Assembly (NCBI GenBank): GCA_040235415.1
Contig: JBECKR010000346.1
Coordinates: 1-18,771 of the forward strand
Reading direction: 5' to 3'
From: JBECKR01 sp040235415
Lineage (GTDB): Bacteria > Acidobacteriota > Polarisedimenticolia > Polarisedimenticolales > Polarisedimenticolaceae
Length of the DNA: 18,771 nucleotides
The notes under the pieces were generated by a model. The model did no database searches. It had not been told where the DNA came from and saw nothing but the letters and a program-made list of their open reading frames with translations. Shown here one piece after another: positions 1 to 6,928 of the stretch. A program made the translations under genes and the position numbers. Within the stretch, counting starts at the first letter, position 1. Every line of letters starts with the position of its first letter.

Positions 1-1
1 G

Positions 2-766
2 CTCGAGGCCGTCCTCGTTCGCGGGCCGGTGTGGGCGGGGACTCGAGGCGCCGCCTCCCCGGACGGGCCCGCGCTCCGACCCGGGGAGCGCGTCGCCCCC
101 GGGACCGAGATCGCCTCGGGGCCGGACGGCGAGCTCGTGCTGCGTACGCCGGCCGGCGCCGAGATCCGCGTCGCGACCGGCTCGCGGCTCGCCGTCGCCG
201 CGAGCGGCACGCTCGCGCTCGAGAGCGGCGCGATCTACGTCGACTCCGGCGACGCCGGACGCGGCGGGGACGACGGCGTCCGCATCGATACGCGCTTCGG
301 TGGGGTTCGGGACGTCGGAACGCGCTTCGAGGTTCGCGTCACCGCCGAAATGCTTCGCGTCCGGGTCCGGGACGGCAGGGTCGCGATCGACCGTGGCGGC
401 GGCGCTCTCGACGTCGGTGCCGGGCGGGAGATCGTGGTCGACGCGGACGGCCGGACGGCCGAGCGGGACGTGCCTCTCGACGATCCCGAGTGGGTCTGGG
501 TCGCGCGGCTCGCGACGGCTCCGGAGATCGACGGCCGTCCGCTCGACGTGCTCGTGCGCTGGGCGGCTCGCGAGCGCGGGCTCGAGCTCCGGGCGGCGGA
601 CGCCGAGACCGAGGCCGCGTTCCGCGAGATCCGGCTGTCGGGCTCGGTCGCCGGCCTCACCCCCGAGCAATCGCTCGACGCCGTCCTCCCGACCTGCGGC
701 CTGACGCGCGACGTACGCGACGGCGTGCTCGTCGTGGCGCCGGCGCCTCCCGGAGCGGCCCGCTGA
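2..766 (+). CDS. FecR-domain protein with C-terminal STN/DUF4974-like domain (5' end outside window)
   Basis: The reading frame is open to the left edge, so the gene is 5'-truncated; 254 residues are visible. An internal GTG at 29 exists, but the FecR fold already begins before it. Visible residues about 5-130 show the FecR pattern: a G-x-V opening, 'LRPGERVAPGTEI', a 'VRIDTRFG' strand and 'VGTRFEVRV', followed by 'LRVRVRDGRVAI'. Residues about 175-248 resemble the short STN/DUF4974 module found at the C-terminus of FecR-like anti-sigma factors and at the N-terminus of secretins and TonB receptors ('LSGSVAGLTPEQSLDAV' then a short strand 'DGVLVVAP'). FecR proteins normally span the inner membrane and act in the periplasm as sensors or sigma regulators; the expected N-terminal helix would lie off the window. 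The gene ends in a TGATG overlap with the next ORF and heads the efflux operon, so a control role for the pump is an inference. Confidence 0.8.
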   Translation, partial: LEAVLVRGPVWAGTRGAASPDGPALRPGERVAPGTEIASGPDGELVLRTPAGAEIRVATGSRLAVAASGTLALESGAIYVDSGDAGRGGDDGVRIDTRFGGVRDVGTRFEVRVTAEMLRVRVRDGRVAIDRGGGALDVGAGREIVVDADGRTAERDVPLDDPEWVWVARLATAPEIDGRPLDVLVRWAARERGLELRAADAETEAAFREIRLSGSVAGLTPEQSLDAVLPTCGLTRDVRDGVLVVAPAPPGAAR

Positions 767-903
767 TGCGCGGGATTCTCGCGCCGTACGTCCTGCCCGG
801 CACGGTGCCGGCCGCTCCGACGACGGCCCCGGCCGAGCTCGAACCGCGCTACCGGGAAGGGTTCTCGCGACTCGTCGCCTTCGGCCTGCGGTGGAGCTTC
901 TGA
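766..903 (+). CDS. Small ORF, 45 aa, with outer-membrane beta-signal-like C-terminus
   Basis: ATG overlaps the FecR-like stop (TGATG). A GGAG lies 10 bases upstream (752-755), and the stop is 3 bases before the next gene's ATG. The product is 45 aa: a Pro/Ala-rich middle, then 'GFSRLVAFGLRWSF'. The tail has alternating hydrophobic residues (V37, F39, L41, W43, F45) and a terminal Phe, the pattern of the last strand of outer-membrane beta-barrels. There is no signal peptide and the protein is too short to form a barrel. It may be a real tiny protein, a translational coupler between its neighbours, or the remnant of the 3' end of a barrel gene (perhaps a TonB-type receptor, given the STN-like domain just upstream). 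I do not recognise a family. Position and start signals support translation; function is unknown. Confidence 0.45.
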   Translation: MRGILAPYVLPGTVPAAPTTAPAELEPRYREGFSRLVAFGLRWSF

Positions 904-906
904 GCG

Positions 907-2277
907 ATGCCGGTGCGATCGATCGCCGCCCTCCTGGGTCTCCTGCTCGCCGCGTGCGGCTGCGCGACCTACGCGCCTCGACCGCTCCCCTCGCCCGACA
1001 CCCTCGTGCGCGCGCCGCGGCCGGACCTGCCGGAGCTCGTCGCCGCGGCGGCATCCCTCGACCACCCCGACCTGCCCCCGCTCGCGATCGACCTCTCGGA
1101 CGGCCTCTCTCCGCGGGAGGCCGCGGTGCTCGCGGTCCTCTCGAGCCCCGATCTCGTCGCCGCGCGTGGCGCCCGCGGGGAGGCGGCGGCGCAACTCGTC
1201 GGCGCCGGCCTGCTTCCGAACCCGTCGCTCAGCCTCGAGGCCGACCGGCCGTACGGCGCGGGCGCCGCGGGGACCGTGACGGCGACGAACACCGGCCTCG
1301 ACGTCGCGATCGATCCGCTGCTCACGCGCTCCGCGCGCGTCGCCGAGGCGTCGCGCCACCTCGAGAGCGTCGATCTCGACGTCGCCTGGCGCGAGTGGCA
1401 GGTCGCGGGAGCGGCCGGGCTCGCCGCGACGCGGCTCGGCTGGGTGCGGCGCCGGCTCGCGACCCTCGCCGACGAGATCGAGTATCAGGAGACGACGGCC
1501 GCGACACTGGAGCGGGCGATGCGCGAGGGCGACGTCACCCTGCCCGACGTCGGCGTCCAGCGGGCCTCCCTCGAGGGTCTCCGCGCGCTGTCGGACGATC
1601 TCCGCAAGACGGAGCTCTCGACCGTCGCCGAGCTTCGTCGGCTCCTCGATTGGCCGGCGGACCTCGAGGTCGAGGTTCCGCTTCCGGACCCGGACGGAGC
1701 CGCGCCGCCGCCGCTGCCCGCCGAGGACGACCTCGTCGCGAGCGCGCTCGTCGCACGACTCGACCTCCGCGCGCTCCGGACCGGCTACGAGGCCCAGGAG
1801 GCGGCCGTGCGGGTCGCCGTGCTCTCGCAGTTCCCGTCCCTGTCGGTGGGCGTCGTGCATCAGCGCAACGAGACCGCGTTGAAGTTTCTCGGAGGCTTCG
1901 TGAGCCTGTCCCTTCCGGTCTTCGACCGCGCGCAGGGCGCGATCGCGCTCGAGCGCGCGACGCGCGAGCGGCTGCGGGACGAGTACGCCGCGCGCCTCGC
2001 GGGTGTTCGCGGGGACGTCCGGGAGCTCGTCGCGACCGACCGGTTGCTCGGCGGGCAGATCGAGGAGGCCCGCCGTGCCGCGGGCGAGCTCGCCCCGATC
2101 GAGTCCGCCGAGCGCGACGGCGTCCTGCGGGGCGACGTCGACCGCGTGTCCTACCAGATCGTGCGGAGCTCGCTGTTCGACCAGCGCATGCGCGTCGCCG
2201 CGCTGTCGCAGGCGCGCGACGAGACCCGCGCCGGGCTCGAGACCGCGGTCGGCCGCCTGCTCGGGGCCGCGCCGTGA
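907..2277 (+). CDS. TolC-family outer membrane efflux lipoprotein
   Basis: 456 aa, a usual length for OprM/CzcC-type outer membrane factors. The N-terminus is a lipoprotein signal: hydrophobic stretch 5-14 and lipobox L14-A-A-C17, so Cys17 is the predicted lipidation site. The body shows the two-fold outer-membrane-efflux repeat: an Ala/Leu/Glu-rich helical region around 75-260, a recognisable 'GLLPNPSLSLEADRP' strand region near 100-115, then a second half with 'SQFPSLSVGVVHQRNE' and 'SLPVFDRAQGAIALERA' near 310-350. It forms the outer-membrane channel of a tripartite pump with the next two genes. GGAG at 893-896 lies 10 bases before the ATG. The stop overlaps the adaptor's GTG (GTGA), implying translational coupling. 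The order outer factor, adaptor, pump is that of CzcCBA/Cus-like operons, but the substrate cannot be read from this protein. Confidence 0.92.
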   Translation: MPVRSIAALLGLLLAACGCATYAPRPLPSPDTLVRAPRPDLPELVAAAASLDHPDLPPLAIDLSDGLSPREAAVLAVLSSPDLVAARGARGEAAAQLVGAGLLPNPSLSLEADRPYGAGAAGTVTATNTGLDVAIDPLLTRSARVAEASRHLESVDLDVAWREWQVAGAAGLAATRLGWVRRRLATLADEIEYQETTAATLERAMREGDVTLPDVGVQRASLEGLRALSDDLRKTELSTVAELRRLLDWPADLEVEVPLPDPDGAAPPPLPAEDDLVASALVARLDLRALRTGYEAQEAAVRVAVLSQFPSLSVGVVHQRNETALKFLGGFVSLSLPVFDRAQGAIALERATRERLRDEYAARLAGVRGDVRELVATDRLLGGQIEEARRAAGELAPIESAERDGVLRGDVDRVSYQIVRSSLFDQRMRVAALSQARDETRAGLETAVGRLLGAAP

Positions 2278-3329
2278 GGCTGCGGGCGGCGGCGGCATCG
2301 CTCATCCTGCTCGCCGGGTGCGGGGAGCCCTCCGGCCCGCCGCCGGAGGCCGGGTCTCCGACGGCGACCGTCGCGACCGCCGTCGTCGATCGCGGCGTCG
2401 TGCAGGAGACGGTCGAGACCTACGGGCAGGTCGAGTTCGACCCGCACCGCACGCGCGCCGTGTCGTTCGTGACGTCGGGGCAGGTCCTTCAGCTGCTCGT
2501 CGAGCCCGGTCAGACCGTCCGCGAGGGCGACGTCCTGCTGCGGCTCGGGCCGGTGCCGGGAGGCACGCTCGAGGTCCAGCAGGCCCGCATCGACCTCGAG
2601 TTCGCGAAGCGCGACCTCGAGCGCGTCCGTAGGCTCCGGGCGCAGCACCTCGCGACGAACGATGCCGTGCAGCAGGCGGAGAAGAAGGTCGCCGACGCGC
2701 GGGCGGCGCTCGTGAGCCTCGGCGAGGACGCACCGGACGGTGCGGACTCGATCCGTGCGCCGTTCTCCGGGGTCGTCGTGGAAGTCCTGGTGACCTCGGG
2801 CGCCGTCGTTCAGACCGGCCAGAACGCGTTTCTGCTCGCGCCGCGCCGCGGGGTCGTCGTGCGTGCAGGCTTCGAGACCGAGGACGCCGCGCACCTCGCG
2901 GCCGGACAGGCCGTCCGGATCGATCCGGTGTTCCCCGCTCCCGGAGACGTTGCGGCGAACGCGCGGCTGGCGACGCTGCACCGCGTGATCGATCCCGCGA
3001 CGCAGCTTCTCGAAGCGCTGATCCGTCCCGCCGCGCCTCCGTCATGGATGGTGTCCGGTGTGAAGGTCCGGGTCCGGGTCGTGATCCGCTCCGCCTCGGA
3101 TGCGGTGCGGGTCCCGCGCGACGCGGTGCTGTCGCGCTCGGGAGCGCGCGGCGCGTACGTCGTCGACGGCGGCGCCGCCCGCTGGCGTCCGCTGCGGATC
3201 GGGATCGAGGGCGGCGAGCGGCTCCAGGTCCTCTCCGGGCTCGAGGGCGGCGAGCGGGTGGTCACGACCGGTCGCACGAGCCTCTCGGACGGCATGGCCG
3301 TCCGGGTCACGGAGGGGAACGCGCCGTGA
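2274..3329 (+). CDS. RND efflux periplasmic adaptor (membrane fusion protein), lipoprotein
   Basis: The GTG start overlaps the TolC-family stop, giving 351 aa. The N-terminus is a short lipoprotein signal, with lipobox L13-A-G-C16. The HlyD/AcrA architecture follows: a split lipoyl (biotinyl-like) domain (first half near 65-95, 'GQVLQLLVEPGQTVREGDVLLRLG'-type region; second half near 160-190 with 'IRAPFSGVVVEVLVTSG'), an alpha hairpin near 98-155 rich in Arg/Gln/Glu, a beta-barrel domain near 195-275 and a membrane-proximal domain to the end ('VPRDAVLSRSGARGAYVV', 'GLEGGERVVTTGR'). It bridges the outer factor and the RND pump in the periplasm. I see no His-rich or Met-rich metal-binding N-terminal extension, so a CzcB/CusB metal role is not supported. 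The end overlaps the pump gene by GTGA. Confidence 0.92.
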   Translation: MRLRAAAASLILLAGCGEPSGPPPEAGSPTATVATAVVDRGVVQETVETYGQVEFDPHRTRAVSFVTSGQVLQLLVEPGQTVREGDVLLRLGPVPGGTLEVQQARIDLEFAKRDLERVRRLRAQHLATNDAVQQAEKKVADARAALVSLGEDAPDGADSIRAPFSGVVVEVLVTSGAVVQTGQNAFLLAPRRGVVVRAGFETEDAAHLAAGQAVRIDPVFPAPGDVAANARLATLHRVIDPATQLLEALIRPAAPPSWMVSGVKVRVRVVIRSASDAVRVPRDAVLSRSGARGAYVVDGGAARWRPLRIGIEGGERLQVLSGLEGGERVVTTGRTSLSDGMAVRVTEGNAP

Positions 3330-6300
3330 CGCCGGGCCCGTGGCTCCTGCGCCACCGCCGGAGCGTCCTCTTCCTCTTCGCGGTCCTGGCGGCGGGCGGC
3401 GCCGCCGCGGTGCTCGGACTCCCCGTGAGCCTGTTCCCGCGCACCATCTTCCCGCGCATCGTCGTCAGCGCCGACGCGGGCGACCGTCCCGCGGACCGCA
3501 TGACGATCGAGGTCACACGCCCGCTCGAGCAAGCGATTCGGGCCGTGCCCGGGATCCGCGACGTACGCTCGACGACTTCCCGCGGAAGCTGCGAGATCTC
3601 CGCGAACTTCCGTTGGGGCCAGGACATGATCGCGACGACGCTCGAGGTCCAATCGGCGATCTCGCAGATCGTCCCGGATCTCCCGCCGGGTCTGGGTTTC
3701 GAGGTCCGGCGCATGGACCCGACCGTGTTCCCGGTCCTCGGGCTGAGCCTGACCTCGCCGGACCGCTCGCTCGTCGAGCTTCGCGACGTCGCGCTCTACG
3801 ACCTGCGGCCGGTGCTCTCCGCGGTCGACGGCGTCGCGAAGATCGCGGTCCTGGGGGGACGCGAGGAGGAGTACCACGTCCTGCTCTCCCCCGGCCGTCT
3901 GGAGTCGGCCGACCTGACGCTCGAGGACGTCGTCCGAGCCGTTTCGGCGACGAACGTCGTCGAGGCGGTCGGCCGCTTGGAGCAGGACGAGAAGCTCTAC
4001 CTCGTGCTCTCGGACACGAGATTCCGCGACCTCGACGACGTCGCGCGCGTCGTCGTGCGCCACGGCGCGACCGGCGACGTGCTGCTGTCGGACGTCGCGT
4101 CGGTCGAGGATGCCGCGGCGCCGGCTTGGACGCGGGTGACGGCGGACGGGCGCCGCGCGGTGCTGCTCGACGTCTACCAGCAGCCGGACGGCAACACGAC
4201 CCGGATCGCCCGCGACGTTCGCGCGCGCCTCGACGCGTTCCGCTCGCGGGCCGGCGCCGATCTCGCGATCCACGAGTGGTACGACCAGAGCGTGCTGATC
4301 GACGCCTCCGCAGGATCGGTGCGGGACGCCATCGTGATCGGCGTGCTCCTGGCGGTCGCGGTCCTGCTGCTGTTCCTGCGCAACGCCAGGGTCACGCTCG
4401 TGGTCTCGCTCGCCGTGCCGGTCGTGCTCGCGATCACGGCGCTCGCCCTGCTCGCGGCCGGGCGAGGGTTCAACATCATGACCCTCGGCGGCATGGCCGC
4501 GGCGGTCGGCCTGATCGTCGACGACGGGATCGTAATGGTAGAGCACGCCGTGCGGCGCCTCCGAGAGGCGAGGGGCGGCGGCGCCGCGATCGTGGCGCGG
4601 GCCGCGCGCGAGATGATGCCCGCGCTCACGGCGTCGTCGCTCGCCACCGTCGTGATCTTCGTTCCGCTCGCGTTCCTGACGGGGGTCACGGGTGCGTTCT
4701 TCAAGGCGCTGTCGCTCACGATGGCGATCGCGCTCGTCGTCTCGTACGTCTTCGCGGCGCTCGTCGTGCCGGTGCTCGCCGGGACGTTCCTGACCGCCCG
4801 CGACGCCGAGCGCGAGGACGTCGGCCCGGTGCTCGGGCCCGTGCTGCGGGGATACGCCGCGGTGCTCGACCTGCTGCTGCGCCGCAAGGCGCTGATCCTC
4901 GCGGTCGTCGTCCCGCTCGCGGCGCTCGGATACGTCGCGTACCGCCGGGTCGGCACCGGGTTCATGCCGGCGATGGACGAGGGCGGGTTCGTGCTCGACT
5001 ATCGCGCGCCCGCCGGAACGTCGCTCGACGAGACCGACCGCCGCCTGCGTCTCGTCGAGGAGATCCTCGCCCAGACTCCGGACGTCCGGACGTGGTCGCG
5101 GCGTACCGGCCTCGCGCTCGGCGGCGGCATCACGGAGGCGAACGAGGGCGACTTCTTCGTGCGACTCGCGCCGCAGCCGCGACGCCCGATCGAGATCGTC
5201 ATGGACGACGTCCGGGCGCGCGTCCTGCGAAGCGTCCCGGGTCTCGAGATCGAGCTCGCCCAGCTCATGGAGGACCTGATCGGCGATCTCACCGCCGTCC
5301 CGCAGCCGATCGAGATCCAGCTGTTCGGGTCGTCCGGGGAGACGCTGCGGCGGGCCGCCGGACCGGTCGCGTCCGCGATCACGGGCGTCGCGGGGGTGGT
5401 CGACGTCAAGAGCGGCGTCGTGCTGGCGGGCGACGCGCTCGACGTCCGCGTCGATCGCCTCAAGGCCGAGATGCTCGGCCTCGACCCCGAGGCCGTGACG
5501 CGCATCGCCCGGGTCGCCCTCGAGGGCGAGGTCGCGTCGGAGGTCCAGAAGGACGAGAAGATGATCGGCGTGCGGATCTGGACCGACCCGCGCGCCCGGG
5601 ATTCGATCGGACGGATCTCGAGGCTGCGGCTGCGGACCCCGGGGGGCGCCTCGATCCCTCTCGGCCGCGTCGCGACGCTCGAGACCGTCTCCGGCCAGCC
5701 CCAGATCGTGCGGAAGGACCTCGAGACGATGGTCGCGGTGACGGGCCGCATCGCCGGCCGGGACATGGGCTCGGTGATCCGCGACGTCCGCGCCGCCGTC
5801 GGCAAGCTCTCGCTCCCCCACGGCGTGCGCGTCGAGTACGGCGGTCTCTACCGCGAGCAGCAGCGGTCGTTCCGGGGGCTGCTCGAGGTCCTGTTGGCGG
5901 CGATCGCGCTCGTGTTCGTGCTGCTGCTTTTCGTCTACGAGCGGTTCGCCGCTCCGGTCGCGATCCTCGCCGTCGATCTGCTCGCGATCTCCGGCGTGTT
6001 CGTCGGGTTGTGGTGGACCGGAACGGAGCTGAACATCTCGTCGATGATGGGGCTGACCATGATCGTCGGCATCTCTTCGGAGGCGGCGATCTTCTACATG
6101 ACGGAGTGGCTCGACACGACCGGCCGGCTCGACGCACGCGCCGCGTTGATCGAGGCCGGGCGCCTGCGGTTCCGGCCGATCGCGATGACCGCTCTGGCCG
6201 CGATCCTCGCCCTCGCCCCGCTCGCGGTCGCGATCGGTCAGGGCGCCGCGATGCTCCAGCCGCTCGCGATCGCGATCGTCTCCGGTCTGGTCCTGACGGT

Positions 6301-6367
6301 GCCGCTGGTGCTCGTCGTCCTCCCCGTGCTGTTCGCGGCTCTCGGGGGGACGCGCCGCAAACCGTGA
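3326..6367 (+). CDS. RND-family efflux permease (AcrB/HAE1-like)
   Basis: 1013 aa, close to the AcrB-family length. The GTG start overlaps the adaptor stop and sits 8 bases after GGAGGGG (3311-3317). The N-terminal TM1 ('RSVLFLFAVLAAGGAAAVLG'), a first porter domain, a membrane block at about 330-500, TM7 near 520, a second porter domain and a final membrane block from about 850 are all visible. The TM4 proton-relay pair is present as D399-D400 in 'GLIVDDGIVMVEH', as in drug-type (HAE1) pumps rather than the single-Asp metal (HME) type. The TM10 position that is Lys940 in AcrB aligns to E919 ('GISSEAAIFYM'), while the TM11 Arg region ('RFRPIAMTALA') is kept. The pump uses proton-motive force to export substrates through the adjacent adaptor and TolC-family protein. 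The substrate is unknown. Confidence 0.93.
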   Translation: MTPGPWLLRHRRSVLFLFAVLAAGGAAAVLGLPVSLFPRTIFPRIVVSADAGDRPADRMTIEVTRPLEQAIRAVPGIRDVRSTTSRGSCEISANFRWGQDMIATTLEVQSAISQIVPDLPPGLGFEVRRMDPTVFPVLGLSLTSPDRSLVELRDVALYDLRPVLSAVDGVAKIAVLGGREEEYHVLLSPGRLESADLTLEDVVRAVSATNVVEAVGRLEQDEKLYLVLSDTRFRDLDDVARVVVRHGATGDVLLSDVASVEDAAAPAWTRVTADGRRAVLLDVYQQPDGNTTRIARDVRARLDAFRSRAGADLAIHEWYDQSVLIDASAGSVRDAIVIGVLLAVAVLLLFLRNARVTLVVSLAVPVVLAITALALLAAGRGFNIMTLGGMAAAVGLIVDDGIVMVEHAVRRLREARGGGAAIVARAAREMMPALTASSLATVVIFVPLAFLTGVTGAFFKALSLTMAIALVVSYVFAALVVPVLAGTFLTARDAEREDVGPVLGPVLRGYAAVLDLLLRRKALILAVVVPLAALGYVAYRRVGTGFMPAMDEGGFVLDYRAPAGTSLDETDRRLRLVEEILAQTPDVRTWSRRTGLALGGGITEANEGDFFVRLAPQPRRPIEIVMDDVRARVLRSVPGLEIELAQLMEDLIGDLTAVPQPIEIQLFGSSGETLRRAAGPVASAITGVAGVVDVKSGVVLAGDALDVRVDRLKAEMLGLDPEAVTRIARVALEGEVASEVQKDEKMIGVRIWTDPRARDSIGRISRLRLRTPGGASIPLGRVATLETVSGQPQIVRKDLETMVAVTGRIAGRDMGSVIRDVRAAVGKLSLPHGVRVEYGGLYREQQRSFRGLLEVLLAAIALVFVLLLFVYERFAAPVAILAVDLLAISGVFVGLWWTGTELNISSMMGLTMIVGISSEAAIFYMTEWLDTTGRLDARAALIEAGRLRFRPIAMTALAAILALAPLAVAIGQGAAMLQPLAIAIVSGLVLTVPLVLVVLPVLFAALGGTRRKP

Positions 6368-6474
6368 ACCTCCCCCTCGCCCGTCTGGTTTTCCTGGCGG
6401 CGGGTCTCTATCATCTGGGTGTGGATCCGCCGCGCGCCGTCCGCACCGGCATGCGGACGTCGTCCCGGAGCGTC

Positions 6475-6924
6475 ATGGCGACCGACACGACCGAGCGCAT
6501 CGTGCAGGCTCCCGTCCGGATCGGTCTCGAGGCGACCGACGACGAGGCCGCGATCCGCGAGACGGCCGAGGCTTTGCGCGGAAGCTCCGGGATCCTCGAG
6601 TTCGACGCCTTCGTCGACGCGGTGCTCCGCCGCCAGCGCGTCGAGCCTCCGCTGCTCGGCCACGGGATCGCCCTGCCCCACGCCCGCACCGAGGCCGTGC
6701 GTGACATCGTCACCGCGTTCGGCGTCGCGCGGCACGACGTCCCGTTCGGTCCCGACCGGACGCCGGTCCGGCTCGTCGTGCTGGTCGGCACCCCGCCCGG
6801 GCGCGCCTCGGAGTACCTCGCCTGGGTGGCCGATCTGGTGCAGCGATTCCGCGACGCGCGCGTCCGGGACGCCCTGGCGGCGGCCCCCGACGCCGAGGCG
6901 TTCGTCCGCGTTCTCGCGGGCTGA
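6475..6924 (+). CDS. PtsN-like PTS EIIA type-2 domain protein
   Basis: 149 aa from ATG 6475, the length of a free-standing EIIA(Ntr)/fructose-type EIIA domain. The phosphorylatable histidine is H69 in 'GHGIALPHAR', equivalent to the His in E. coli PtsN's GIAIPH motif. The start was chosen because family members begin shortly before the 'VRIGLEATDDEAAI' strand and a GGAG (6467-6470) precedes it closely. In-frame alternatives are ATG 6451 and GTG 6364; the latter overlaps the RND stop but would add a hydrophobic N-terminus foreign to the family. It is predicted cytoplasmic. Free-standing EIIA(Ntr) proteins regulate partners, including potassium transporters, by phosphorylation state. No EI, HPr or EIIB/C gene is visible here. 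Lying between the pump and a CLC gene, it plausibly regulates ion transport (inference). Confidence 0.85.
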   Translation: MATDTTERIVQAPVRIGLEATDDEAAIRETAEALRGSSGILEFDAFVDAVLRRQRVEPPLLGHGIALPHARTEAVRDIVTAFGVARHDVPFGPDRTPVRLVVLVGTPPGRASEYLAWVADLVQRFRDARVRDALAAAPDAEAFVRVLAG

Positions 6925-6928
6925 GCCC

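Noticed and set aside
766..903. Frameshifted continuation of the FecR-like gene
   Set aside because: The FecR-like protein ends naturally after a complete STN-like module, and the small ORF has its own ATG and ribosome site. A true frameshift would need sequencing proof.
2810..5821. 1003-codon minus-strand open frame opposite the adaptor and RND genes
   Set aside because: It has low-complexity Arg/Asp/His composition and no recognisable fold, and it runs across two well-identified genes on the other strand.
2274..6367. Assignment of the pump as a Czc/Cus heavy-metal exporter from gene order
   Set aside because: The TM4 motif has the double Asp of drug-type pumps, and the adaptor lacks a metal-binding N-terminus.
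6364..6474. GTG 6364 as start of the EIIA gene (GTGA overlap with the pump)
   Set aside because: It would add 37 residues with a hydrophobic stretch not found in free-standing EIIA proteins; ATG 6475 has a close GGAG. I cannot exclude it fully. The gap itself holds no clear promoter, although TATCAT at 6409-6414 was considered.
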